From Thamnaconus septentrionalis (lineage: Eukaryota > Chordata > Actinopteri > Tetraodontiformes > Monacanthidae): a DNA stretch of 64,000 nucleotides. Shown piece by piece: positions 1-11,689 of the stretch. Each line of letters opens with the position of its first letter. Position 1 is the first letter of the stretch. Made by a program: the position numbers and the translations under genes. The stretch is taken from contig CM020511.1 of the NCBI GenBank assembly GCA_009823395.1, forward strand, positions 11,869,001 to 11,933,000, written 5' to 3'. The notes under the pieces were generated by a model, which was not told the DNA's origin, searched no databases, and saw only the letters and a program-made list of their open reading frames with translations.

Positions 1-40
1 TCAACACTGGACGCGACCTCTCTGCTCATGTGTTCTTCAG

Positions 41-116
41 CCGCTCGCGATGCCGGGACGACCGAGCTGAGCTGAACCTCAGTGGTGGACGGTTTGGTTT
101 TGTCGCTGCGTCCTGA
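41..116 (+). CDS. Possible terminal coding exon of an upstream gene (3' end only)
   Basis: A pyrimidine-rich stretch ending in ttcttcag just before position 41 looks like a 3' splice site. One frame after it stays open for about 24 codons, is Gly/Ser/Phe rich towards its end, and stops with TGA at 114-116. The following 600 bases are AT-rich with AATAAA-like hexamers near 714, as expected of a 3' UTR. I do not recognise the protein and the rest of the gene would lie left of the window. It could equally be chance. Confidence 0.2.
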
Positions 117-2398
117 TCATTGTGAGCAGCCCATTCACTCAGCAGGACACTTTAAGAAAAAAGCCAATGCTTCCTTGACCCTTCGTCCCGAGCGACTCGT
201 CTTTGACTCTGATGGCACATCATCGTGGTCCAACACAATTCACACTCTAATTAATAAGCACAAGAGGGACTGATGTGTTTCTGACCTTCCAGCAGGGGGC
301 AGTGTGGAATATCAAACTGTACAGTTTCTATGGTTATCTTTTAGTTCGTGGCTTTTTTTTTTTTTTAACTTTTGTGTACAGTAAATGATTGTTCAATGGA
401 AGATCTTCTTTTATAATTTACAAGGTCATCTTACTGATAATGCTCAAAAAGACCTTTGGTTTATTTTACCAGCACGAAGCAAACTAAAAGCATTCCATCA
501 TTCTCAACTTTTCACGTCCTCTCATCTGTTATTTCTTCATGCATTTGGGAAATGTGTATTTTTTTTTTCTGATTTAGTGCCAAATAATAATAATTTCACT
601 CAAATCTCTATGCCACACGAAGAAAACTTGCTGACTTTTGCTTCCCTTTTATTACAGCACAATGTTTTAACCCTTTTGCTTCTAAGCCATTGATATCTCT
701 GTTAGCAATTCAAATAAATGTGCACTAACGTCTTGATAATTTGATGTTGATTTCTGTCAAATAATGCAATATTACATGAGATGGTACATTTCTCATTCTG
801 CCCTTTCTAAATAGTAGGTGAAGCACAAGCTGAAAAAAAACAACCTGTCAACAGTGAATTTTATTTTTTTCAATCAACTTTGAATTTTGCACCATAATGC
901 TAATACTTTGTAATGTAGCGGGGTCGCAGAGATTTCAATTCTGAAATTAGGATTTGACAGGTTGAAACCACGACAGTGAAAAGGCCGATGAACAACCTCA
1001 TGTCTTATAGTGAGACGCCGATACACCGGCTACTGGTGTCTCTCACTAGTATATGCATACTTCTTCTTTTCAGACTTGCCTTGACACAGTTCGCAGGACA
1101 TATCTGCATTTTATTTTTTAAAAAAGGTAACAAATGTGTTGTTTGTTCTTGTGCATTTAAAAGGCAATTCATAGTCACGACATATTACGTTGACGCTGTT
1201 GAAAGATATACACCTCACGTGGCAGTTAATTTTGCAGGCCAAATAATTAACTCAACTGTAATTGTTCTTAAATCGTATTTAAGTCTCAATAAATGCCTCC
1301 ATCACTCCGAGTCCTGTCGGTGGGAAGAATGGACAGACTTGTGGACGCTGTCTCCAGTTCTTCTTCACCTTCCTCATCTTCATCCTCAAGATGTTTCTGC
1401 CTTAACAGCTGCCTTTTGTTAGTACACTCAGACGTTGAACAGTCCTCTACTGTAACTGTACATACATTGTTCATCATTCCAATGTTTGTCCGTGAATCAA
1501 CTGTGTGTTGCCTCGGTGGTATCTCAACAGTGAGGGTTTGGGTTATGTGTGTGTGTGTCTCTGAGAGAGGGTACGGCGTGATCAGGGGAGGACTCCCGCA
1601 CAAGAGAGCTCACACAGTGTGACGGCATCGTGCATGTACTACAGTGTAGCCTCTACCCTCAGCCTGTATTACCTTTAAGCTGTAACTCTATGTGGAGAGT
1701 GCAACAAATGATGACTACAACAATAAATTGTAATGCAGTACCTGGTCAGAAATCTTTTTTGTGTGTTTAGTTTCTTTTCTCCCTAATGACTATGTAATCA
1801 TAAGAGTGCTGTCATCGGAAAATTACAAAGATAGATACAGCCACAGAAACACCTTCCCATTTAACGTCCCTAAAGTTGTAATAAGTGTTCAGTCTATCCT
1901 GACCCGTCAACAGAACCCTGTGAAGACTGTTGACTGTCTTGGAGATGAGATGCATCCCCATGTAATGCTAAAAGACATATTGCAATTATTTACTTCAAAT
2001 AGATGATGTTTCTCTTTCCCTAAAACACCTAAAAGTTACTTGGGCGTGAATAGACCATTTATCATCAAAAAATTTAATAATTTTGAAAGGACTGCCAAAT
2101 ATATGCAAAGGCTACTAAAAGGTGCTTAGAAAATTAAATGTAGTTGTTGTGTGTTCAGGGACAATAAATGACCTGATAAAAATGCAATGTAATTGTACTG
2201 TGGGCTGCGGCCTGCAGTGATAAAAACTCCCTTGTTATCTGGACAATTTTATTTCTGTCAGTACAAAAGGGTGCAAAACCACATAATGACATCACATTAA
2301 AATAAATGTCATCGCAAATAAAAACTAGCACAAAGGTTAAGAGTAGCTAAACAAAGAAATTGTACAGTTTTTTTTATTGTACTCTCACTTTGAATGAG
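117..2398. other. Intergenic AT-rich DNA upstream of iqcg
   Basis: No convincing gene. It holds several AATAAA hexamers (about 714, 1723 and 2163) and poly-T runs. One short acidic open frame lies on the minus strand, ending at 1286, and is discussed under findings. Part of this stretch may be the 3' UTR of a gene left of the window. Confidence 0.5.
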
Positions 2399-2446
2399 GT
2401 TGCTATGCCGAGGGAGAAAAAAAGCCTTGTGTGTTACCATGGCGAC
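2399..2446 (+). promoter_or_regulatory. Two RFX X-box-like motifs at the iqcg start
   Basis: GTTGCTATGCCGAG (2399-2412) and GTTACCATGGCGAC (2433-2446) both resemble the palindromic X-box bound by RFX factors (GTTRCC-AT-GGYAAC). The second differs from that consensus at about one core position and overlaps the predicted ATG at 2439. RFX factors are established activators of ciliary genes, and the gene here encodes a ciliary axoneme subunit, so the motif fits. Binding is inferred. Confidence 0.4.
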
Positions 2447-5400
2447 ATGTAAACTGTGCGACGAGGTGCCTCTCCTTCAAGGCTGTCCAGTGAAGCTGAA
2501 GTAAGTCACTTTCTCTCATGCTGTTGCTGCCAGTGCAGGGTTAATATCTTTTATTTTCTAGGCTTTGCTCACTATGACTGCGTTCCAGGTTCTTGGGCTG
2601 CTCTACTCACCATTTGGGACACGATAACATGCATTCCTGATGCTAAGCAAGGGCTGTTCTGTACTACGATAGCAGGTGAGACGGAAGTACACTGACCTGA
2701 CAGAATCCTGGCTCTGAAGTTTTGACTTTAATGTCTCGGAATTCTCACCTTGAAGTTCCACCATATGAATCTGAATTCTGGCCCTGGCTTCAGCGCCTCC
2801 TTCTAAAAACAAACATGTTTACGTGGCAGGCCCCAAACCCCTTCCATATGGGGTAGAGTCATAGGCACCAGTTTATTTGAGGTTACTCAGTATGCTTACG
2901 TGTGCGTAAACTCCACAGGATGTCATTATCCTTGATTCAGAGGCTAAGGTTGGAAGCCATACTGGAAGACTGCAGCGACCAACTGGACATACTGGGACAC
3001 AGTCTGACTCTGCGGCTCAGCCGGGAACAAGGACCTACATCAGCCAAGGCGAGCTACCGTTTCACCTGTTGCTCACGGTTCACCGGACCATCTGTCTACC
3101 AGCTGGTCTTCTTAATACCATGGACAGATTGAATCAACTTTGTGCCTCTGAATGTGTGTACAGGAGCAGGCCAGGCTGACCAATCTGAGGAGTGACTGGT
3201 CAGTAGGCTGGACAACGACGACAACAAAAAATATAGGGTGTCATATCACATCGTCATTGTTTTTTTCATTTTCTCTGGTCTTTATTTCTTCTCCTCTCAG
3301 CGAGTCCAACTCGGAGAATGTGTGTCAGTTGCACTTGGAGCTGGAGGAGAATCTGAGCTTCAGTTTTGTGCAGCATGAAGTCGAGGAAGAAGAGGAGAGG
3401 GAGAAGGCGGAGAACATACGATGGTTGGTTGTGAAACTGACAAACTTCCTGTGTGGAGTTTTGCTTGTTCTCCCTGTGTCTGCCTGGGTTCTCTCTGGCT
3501 TCCTCCCACAGTCCAAAAACATGGATAAGGTGACTTGGGAAGCCTGAAATGATCGAAGGAGTGATCGTAAGGTTATTAACAGTGGTGGTAAAACAATTCA
3601 CATTCTTTAAGGATACTTGTGTTAAAAAATAAAGAAATTAAAAGTCAAAGTAAAACTAATCTCCTTTACTCAAGTAAAAGTAAGGAAGTACGGGTTAACT
3701 AAAAAGTAAAACATGTTATTTACAATGTATTATTTTTGTCATTAATTAAACAATACATTCATTGATAATTTTGCAAAAATAAAATTGTTCTGACATAATA
3801 ATTTAGGCGGAGCTGACAAGAGATCTTGCATGAGCATCTGGATCATTGTTAACGTCTTTAATACTCAAAGTACTACAGTTTTTCAATAGAAAATAGAAAA
3901 AAAAATCTGTACACATCTGATATAATATTTGACTGCCAGTAAATTTCACATCCTGTTTAATAAAATCAAAAGCCCAGTTTAAAGGAGGCATTTGTCTCTT
4001 CAACTAGCGAAGTGAAGAGAAAGTTGGAGCAGAGGAAGAAAACCCAACAAAGGCAGCAGGATGAGCTCCGGCAGAAAACTGAGCTACTGCAGGTAATGTT
4101 TGAACTGACGGATGGATGGCACATGGTTCGATTGTGGTCAACAATAAAAATACAGTTGCACTGAAATCTAATATACAACCTGTTTTGCTGATATTGGATA
4201 TATTAAAAAGTGAGAAATACCTGCTCTTGACTGCAGGAGATGGACCAACACATCAAAGACCTGAGGCAGGAGGTGAACGAACAGGTGTCAAAGATCATTG
4301 GCATCGAGAATATCCTGGAGCTGACGCAGAAAGAGAGAGACCACTCGGAGGAGCTACTGATGAATAAGCTGGAGGTAATTATTCTTCCCTCAGAATCTCA
4401 GAGTGTAAAATGAAAAGTTTCCGCTGCCTGATGTCTCTTGGTGCCATCTCTGTCTCCCAGCTGCTGAATCAACAGCTGGAAGAGGAGAAAAGAGTTCACA
4501 TGGAGTCCGAGAAATTCCTGCAAAAGAAATTTGAGGTTGGTGAAACATTAAGAGTTTGAGGCTGTTTGAAATTTTCTTGTGCTGTTTCTGCTTTGTTTGT
4601 CCTTGGAGAAACACTCACGATGCTACTACGATGAGCCCCTGATCAAATTTAATGCCAGAGTCTGAATTATACACATTAATCACAGATCATTTATTCTTGT
4701 AAAGGTCCACCGTTTTTCATCTGCAAATCAAAGCCATGACAGATGTGTGACTTATAAGGAAACGCAAGAGTTAATACACCAGTTAAAACTTTCTCCATAA
4801 GCAATCAGTGCACACAGTGTATAAGCTGTATCCCCTCAAAGCTGTATCCAGGATGTGCCTGGATGTGCATACTAGTGCTCTTCACTATCTGGTTACATGT
4901 TGACTTGACCTGACCTGGAGCTTCCTGATTGGATCGCGTAGTGGAGAAAATATGTGAAAACATACAACTTCCACCAGCCATCGCTCACCAAGTGGATGCA
5001 AAGAATTTCCACAACACTAGACCAACATTCCTGCCCTTTATCTCCTGGGAGAAGGCCATCAATTCTCTTGTGTTTTTGTGCCCTCTTCTATTACGCGAAA
5101 AAGCTCACACTACAAAATCTTTCTCCTCCCCTCGCTCACCAGTGATTAACCTAATCTGCAACCTGCAGACACAGGAAGTGTCTGCAGGTTGCAAAGATGG
5201 ATCAGGATAAGACAACTTTTATAGGGCAGTTGTTTACAGAAGTGGGCAATTGCGGGGCATCTGTATACTTCGACCAACTAGACATACGTGGACAATTTAA
5301 GGAACAAAGTACTCTTACTGACCTTTGAATGTATAGTGCAAACACAAGTGATGTACATATGGTTAGACAGGGCAGGGGTGAGTTCAGACAGAGTGCGTGC

Positions 5401-7956
5401 AGTGGTGGAAAATTGACAGAAACCAGAAAAAAACAACCGATACTGTCTTGCGAAATCACGAGGCTGCCTCAGGGCCAGTTAATGCATTTCCATTGCAGAT
5501 TACAAAGGAATAAAGAAGCATGCAGCAACAACATTCAACCTAATTATGACTGAAGTGCAGCTCATGCGGGGTACAAACTTGACTTCAACACTGAGTTGAT
5601 CGTTTGGCCTGATAGTTTGAGATACCAGATACCACAGATACCCCTTACCTTCTCTTGTTAGGTTTGACCCTTACAATTATAACAAGAAGAAACACACAGG
5701 AGTCGAGTATGTCTTCCTCGCGAGGAGAGCAAAGATGGAAGGCAACTTCAGTCAAGCTCCGTCCACCCAGCTCAGAAGTGCCTGCGTCTCACAAACCTTT
5801 TTATTCGCATTTAGGGGCGGTCCCTGGTTACATATGACAGATGATTCATCTTTGACATTCTGGGCGAACATATGGAGGGTCGCACAGAGTTCACATTTCC
5901 TTCGCCGGGAGTAGTTCCCCATAGACAGGCTTTCCATCTTACAGAGTTACTCATAGACCAATCATCTGTTGCAATCATTACTTTCACAATGGCATCCATA
6001 GTATATTATTCATTCATATATGATTTAAGTCTTTACGCGTAGTATGAGATAAAAGCAAAAATATATGCATTTTCCCAACATCTCTTTACCACGGGATTGG
6101 GTGCTAAATCCTGGCGCTCATCTACCTTTTTCCTGCGACCTCATTCTGTGACCTTGCCATGCCTCCGCTGTGAGGCATGCAGGGGAGGGATCATGCATGT
6201 GTATCTCCGGTAATGGAAAATGAAAGCTCTGACTGCTTCTTCTCTGGTCCCTGTTTTTCATGCTGATGGAAGTTACAGCTTGTGCCTACATGACTGCGAG
6301 TTCTTGTTTTCTACTATGGGCGCGTTCAGACTGCCAGCCAAAATCCAATTTTTACCCTCAGCCAGATTGAAACCGGGTGGCTCGTTTGTAGTCTGAACAG
6401 TCACAAATCACATGAAATCCGATTTTTGCAAAATGGAAAAAAATAACTGTTAAAATGTAAAATTAGACTTCTGTACTTTCCAAGTCCACAGGAAATTGTG
6501 AGTGATTTCCAACAACAGTTAAGATTTTTTCTTCAGTGTGTGATGGATGAAAATGTTTTTGGCAATTGGATGTGATTGTTGTTGTGGAGTTTTTCATATG
6601 AACAAGATTTTTTCTACTTCAACTGTAGAGCAACATTGTTAATAAGCAAAACAAACATCTTTTATACACTTATCATGTTATGTTATTGTTATATCATAAT
6701 TCTCTGGCTCCTCCTACAGCCAAAAGACAAGCACATTATTTGATTATCAACTCTATATTGTGTGCTAGTGTGAATGTGCCGGTGAATGGCTCTGTGTCCG
6801 TTGGTTCTGCCATGAACTGGAGACTTGTGACCTTGAGATGCTTAGTGCAGGATTAGCAGTAACAGCAAATGGATTGATGGACAGGAAAAACAATAAGCTT
6901 GACTTGTTGAACTCTTAATGCTTTGTAAATTACTTAATCTATCTTTTTTATTTTCTTTGGTTGAAGAAGTGATGTGTTTCTGTGTGATGCTACATTTGGT
7001 CTGCTCAAACCTTTTGTTCTTCTGTTGCAAATAGATGTTGTGTTGCTTACGTTCCAGGAGTTGCAGAAGCTGAAGCACTGGGAGCAGAGCACCGAGCAGA
7101 TGATGCAGGAGAGGGAGGAACTGCTGAACAGCATCGGCTCCAAGAGAACAGTGAATTTGGACAGACTGGCGGAGATGAGGAGGAAGGTGAGCGCTTCTCT
7201 GATTAATAAAAAAAGAAAAAACACATGACGCCGTTAAACTCTGACGTGCTGGTGTTGTTCAGTTGGCAGATATGCAGCAGGTGGTGATGGAGGACAGAGA
7301 TGAGCAGGAGTTGCTGCTCACCATGGAGGCGGAGGAGACCGCTGCAACCAGGGTAACGACATCCACTAGATCCCACATTAAACCCTTTGGCGTGGTCATT
7401 TCGCGTCTTGGTTCTGTAATGGAAAATAAGCATTCTTGTGTTATTCTTTTATTCTGTTTAGCATATGTTATCCATGTCATCACTACTAGTGCATGTAGTC
7501 TGTTAGTTTCATCAGTATAGCCATGTGGCCATCATTTAGTGAGCGTCATGAGCAATACTCGTGGTCACTAAATGATGGTCATCAGTCATGTCTATAAGTT
7601 ACCCTTGTATGAGTCCCTGCACTTGTTGCATCTCTTCGGTTGTTTGTCCTGTGCTTGTGCTTCTGCATCAGTATCTTTATTCTTTCCACAACAGTTCAGA
7701 TAAAGCATGTTTTTCCCCCAGCACAAGTTATTTGTATTTATAGCTGTCGGATCGCTTTATTTTCTTGTGTCGTGCTGACGATTCGCGCCTTCATTGCCTC
7801 CACTTCTGAATGCAGAACCCTTTCTATGAACTCTCACCCCTACAGATACAGGCCTGGTGGAGAGGTTGCATCGTGAGGCACGGCGTCAATGTTTTGAAAA
7901 AAGATGAGGAAGCCAAAAAAGGGAAGAAGGAAGGGAAGAAGAAGAAGAAGAAATGA
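2439..7956 (+). CDS. iqcg: IQ domain-containing protein G / dynein regulatory complex subunit 9
   Basis: Axonemal subunit of the nexin-dynein regulatory complex, which sets ciliary and flagellar beating; its IQ motif is expected to bind calmodulin. Exons: 2439-2500, 2919-3048, 3164-3198, 3301-3423, 4008-4092, 4237-4374, 4461-4535, 7058-7186, 7263-7352, 7846-7956. Together they give 978 nt in one open frame, 325 aa. Residues about 30-46 carry the conserved N-terminal block (LEAILEDCSDQLDIL). Residues about 117-280 are charged coiled coil. AATR-IQAWWRG (286-296) is an IQ motif split exactly by the last intron, and the tail is Lys-rich, as in mammalian IQCG. The protein is shorter than human (about 440 aa), so part of the N-terminal half is missing or an exon was overlooked between 3424 and 4007. 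The start is supported by phase but not by homology. Intron 2 needs a weak GC donor at 3049. Exons 5-10 are very secure. Confidence 0.88.
3450..3525 (+). repeat. L2-type LINE/SINE 3' tail fragment in an iqcg intron
   Basis: The segment contains the phrases tctccctgtgtctgcctggg and tcccacagtccaaaaacatg. These are the hallmark of a very common fish non-LTR retroposon tail, also present as a longer minus-strand copy at 13278-13616. It lies just after iqcg exon 4. Confidence 0.65.
4536..7057. other. Long iqcg intron 7, no gene seen
   Basis: This is a 2.5-kb intron, large for an otherwise compact gene. I see no coding exon in it. Around 5640-6070 the composition changes, and the minus strand carries a cgaataaaaagg polyadenylation-like hexamer, which may mark an old inserted element that I cannot classify. 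Confidence 0.5.
7529..7578. repeat. Inverted repeat in the last iqcg intron
   Basis: CCATCATTTAGTGA (7529-7542) and its perfect reverse complement TCACTAAATGATGG (7565-7578) are separated by 22 bases. They could form a 14-bp stem, or be the remnant ends of a miniature DNA element. Confidence 0.7.
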
Positions 7957-8060
7957 ATTTGCTGCAGTGCTCCAGTGAGATACAAAAGTGATTTTATTTC
8001 ACATGTTGTGAATACAAAACAGTACAAAAAAACATATCTGTGGAATCTTGTCGTGGAAAA

Positions 8061-8066
8061 AATAAA
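8061..8066 (+). terminator. Poly(A) signal of iqcg
   Basis: AATAAA about 105 bases after the iqcg stop codon (7954-7956); the first canonical hexamer in a plausible place. Confidence 0.6.
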
Positions 8067-8262
8067 ACGCTTTGACCAGGATCAACGTGTAAGAAGTTTT
8101 ATGCAAGAATAAAATTCTCGGGCACAAAGCAAATGAACAGCAATGCAGTCAAGATGCAAGTACAAGTGCAAATGCAAGTGCGAGGAGACTACTGTGGAGG
8201 GCAATTATAGGAGGAGAGGAGATGAGATAAGGAAGAACAAGAAGGGTTGCGAAGAGTACAAG

Positions 8263-8282
8263 CACACACACACACACACACA
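8263..8282. repeat. (CA)n microsatellite
   Basis: About ten CA units. It is preceded at 8150-8185 by a short degenerate run of 'aagtgcaaatg'-like units. Confidence 0.9.
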
Positions 8283-8879
8283 GGTTGTCTGGTGGCCTTG
8301 CTCCTGTCTCTGTTGCTGGCCTTCCAGGAGATATCAGACACCTGGAGGTGTGTGGAAGTGCAACAAGACAATAGCACGGTACATTATGTGACAAATGGGG
8401 GGCATAGTCTGGTCAAGAAGAGGATACAGGATATAAAAACAAAAGGAAAAGAGGAAAAGAAAGCAGCATTAAAACCCAATGGATAAGTGTAATCAGTTAT
8501 CAGTTATTTATAATGCAAAACTCAGCTTTGGAAATAAAAGTGAGGCAAACCTACAGCAGGAGGCCCAAAGGGAAGTGTTCAAGAAATGAAAAACAAAACA
8601 AAAAAAAAACAAAAGAAGGAAATTTCATACGTAAAAGGTAAAAAAATACAACAAAATCTGCTCAATATTGACTTACATTTGTGTAAATCACTCGCTAAAA
8701 AGCATGTGATGGGATTCCTCTGCCAGTGTGATCCGTCACACCGGAATCCATGTCGCTCTTTCAGCAAATTGCCAGACGGTTCTGGGGTGGTCCTTCACAG
8801 AGATAGTTCACATCTGCATCAGAGTAAAAGCCTGTTTGAGAGAAATCAGTGTCAGGACTTGTAGGGAGGCTTAGCATAG

Positions 8880-9340
8880 AAAAACACGCAAAACTCAAAA
8901 AAAGAAAACAGTCCACATCCCCTAATGCCTACTGCTCTGCAGACTGCTCCATATTCTGTACAACCTGTGCCTTAAAACCTAAACTAAAACTAATTTGGCA
9001 AACTAAGTGGTAGTAAAGTGTCTGACGTATGTGATAGCTATTTCTACTTTGCCCCTGCCTGTGCAAACATCACACCTCTTTAATTCACACATCTAGTTTC
9101 CCACAGTACTCTCCTGCTGTGCACTAGCCCATTTCCCGTGGCATGACTGCCAAACCACCTCTGAACCATTTGTTTAACCAGTTGCCCTTCCAGGATCAAA
9201 CCACCTTTGAACCTCTTGTCCTTCCCCCTTTTACCAAACATGCCTAAAACCTTCCTTTCTTCGGGTGCGTGTCCGGAGCTCTGTAATAAAACTCTCAGAA
9301 GACTCTGGATTCCTCTCCCACCACACGTATCTTACACAAT
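8880..9340 (+). mobile_element. LTR-like block (possible solo LTR), uncertain
   Basis: C/T-rich DNA ends in an AATAAA (9285-9290) closely followed by a ctctcagaagactctgg / cctctcccaccacacg stretch and a CA-rich end, in the style of the 3' part of a retroviral LTR on the plus strand. The neighbouring gag at 9449-10950 reads the opposite way, so the two need not belong to one provirus. No matching second LTR was found by eye, and a TATA-like tatataa at 9373 falls on the wrong side for an LTR. Confidence 0.25.
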
Positions 9341-9448
9341 ACGTCATAAGCCATAGGACGGAAATGAAGCCTATATAATCAAGTCGATGTCAACGAGGAT
9401 TCCTTCTTCATCATCTACACATCATGGCTGACTGACAAAACACCACAG

Positions 9449-10950
9449 TTAGTAGTTACCTATGTCGCGTCCCTGCTGTCGTGAACGGCAGCCAGCATTT
9501 TGAGGACAGTCCCTCATCCAGTGGTCGTAGGCACCACAGACGAAGCATCCGTCCTGCCATCGCCACCTCTTGCCCCGTCCACCTTGGCCGCCTCGTCCCC
9601 GCCAGCTACACGCGACGATGGCTCTGTGGAGTTCCTCCTCCCTTTGGATTGCCTTCTTCCTGATGGCCTCTTGCTGACATTTGTAGGCGTGCGTGGCGTG
9701 GCGGGTGACCATCTCGAGGCCGGCTGAGTAGGGGAGTATGCAGGTGGCCTCCACACCTTCCCTGACTTGCTGCAGGAGCCCCCCCAAGAATTTCTGGACG
9801 AGGAACATCTCGTAGGCACTTGAATTTGGACGGGGTATACGTCGGGCCTCGGGATGCCGCTGTGCTCGTCGCAAACGGCCTGCAGGCGAGATAGAAATTC
9901 GTTGGGGGTCTCACCTTCCCGTTGGGTGGTGCTCTGGATAAGCCGGAGGTCGACTTTTTTCGGAAAAGTCTTCTGGATGGCGTCGCACAGGTTGGTGACG
10001 GACGCCCTGTAGGCGACGTTGGCCTTATGCTCCCATTCGGGATTCATCGGTCTGCTGTCGCCATCGATCTTCTCCTTTATCTTCAGATACTGCGCTGGGC
10101 CGAGGTGCATGGCCACCAGGTATTTTACCTGGGTGATGGTGGGCATGAGCACTTCGCAGAACGTCAAGAATTCTTTGGCAAACTTCTCTCCGTTGGGAGT
10201 GACGGGAGGGAGGTGCTTCATGGCTTCCTTCATGTCTTCGATTGTCCAGAAGGGGTCGGCCAGCTCGACCGTCGGTGCTGCAGGGAGTGCTTTTATATTC
10301 CGACTTGGAGTTGTTGGAGGTGAGCGCTGACCACTCACCTCTGGTTGTTGTCTGGCTTGGAGTTCAGTGCTGGTGGATCGCGGACTATCAGGTTTTCCTT
10401 CTACTCCAGCCTCCAGCGCCTGCCGTGCTGCTGCTCCTTCTCCTCCACCGGTGGTGTTGCGCACGAGGCGAGGAGCATGCTCTCCCGCTGATGGTGGCAG
10501 CAGCAGTGGTGGGCTTCGGTCATACGCGTAGGAGTCGTGGACAACTATGGCATTTGTAGGAGGCGTCGGCGGCGCTTGCACATGTGCAATGGGCATTGAA
10601 CGAGATACCGTGTGTGTATTGTCTTTGGATTTCTTCTTTTTTTCTCTCTTTCTTCTCCTATTCTCAGCCTCCGCCTTCCACATTTGTAAAACTCTTTGCA
10701 TGTCATCTATTAATATCACAGTTTCACCTTTTATTGTTTTCTTTTTAAATTTCCTCCTTCTGTTTTCGTTCAGCTTTTCCTCCAAGTCGTTTATTTTTGA
10801 CTCAGACAACGAACCATTTTCGGGAAACTCAAATTGATCATGCCAGTACCTCAGAAATTTCACAGCATCCAACCCATATTTCTTCTTCATGTCATCCACA
10901 ATAGGCCCGCAGGCCTCCCTGGGTTTGCTTTGAGAAGATCCCATATCCAA
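9449..10950 (-). pseudogene. gag: Endogenous retrovirus gag remnant (matrix-capsid-nucleocapsid), frameshifted
   Basis: An old gag gene of a fish endogenous retrovirus. It reads leftwards from ATG at 10948-10950. The third and fourth codons are Met-Gly followed by Ser/Gln-rich residues, a typical N-myristoylation start for a matrix protein. A basic, coiled matrix-like part and a Pro/Thr/Ser-rich linker follow. A capsid-like region then begins around 10260 (PFWTIEDMKEAMKHL). The reading frame of the capsid end changes near 9825-9840: the first frame runs on as noise to 9514, and the real continuation is in another frame. That second frame ends at 9449 and holds one zinc knuckle, CFVCGAYDHWMRDC (C-x2-C-x4-H-x4-C), after an Arg/Gly-rich stretch. 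No protease, polymerase or envelope sequence follows. The matrix style suggests a gamma/epsilon-like virus. The remnant is broken and not expected to make virus. Confidence 0.8.
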
Positions 10951-11440
10951 ACTTGCAGATACCCAAACCGCCTGGACCTCTGGTTATGGCGTCCTCCCTG
11001 AGGGGCCGTTGAATTTTGAGCTCCCACCTACTGGGCACATATTTGACACGACCATCGTATATTAGCATGGACAGTTGCTAAAACTATTACAGATGCCGAA
11101 TCTGTTATTGACCAAATACACTGCTTAAAAAAGACACACAAAAAATAGAAAACAGGACCAGACTACTGTGGCATTTGAAAAAGTAAAATCCAATTTTCAC
11201 TCACCGATTTACGAGTTTTTGAGGATTCGTAGGATCCGAGTGGTTACAACTGCAATAGGTTCTCTGCTCTCTGATAGATTCCTTTTTTAACTAGTTCAAT
11301 CAATTGCTGTTGGAAGATGATCCTACGGTTACTTGGGGATCTCACTGAGGTCCTTTAATGTATGTTTGCTGGCTCAACCCACTGGGAGGTGCCCGAGTTT
11401 GCAACAGAGATTATCTGTGTCTCACCAGCAGGGGCACTCT
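10951..11440 (-). other. Probable gag leader region
   Basis: This is the DNA just upstream (minus-strand sense) of the gag start. A TGGGAGCTC at 11018-11026, about 70 bases upstream of the ATG, could be the start of a degenerate tRNA primer-binding site, and a GGTGAGTG donor-like site lies near 11203. I cannot define LTR borders. Confidence 0.25.
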
Positions 11441-11689
11441 TCTGCTGGCGAAGAATGAAACAGACTTCTGCCATCTGACCAAGTTTTTAAGTTCTTTGCA
11501 ACGAAAAGGTCAATCAACACATGAACTGTCAGTATGAAGAAAGACCCCCATATCGGCACCCTACACAGTGCTTTAATTCTCTTTTTTTCAGATATTGGTA
11601 AAAACTCCCTCGGGTGTGTTTCACATCTGGCGTATGGTTGTGGAAAAAAATAAAACAAACGTTGAACAAAAGTCAAGGTCAAAGAAGCA

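Noticed and set aside
9922..10559. Plus-strand open frames over the gag region
   Set aside because: They are antisense shadows of the minus-strand gag reading frame.
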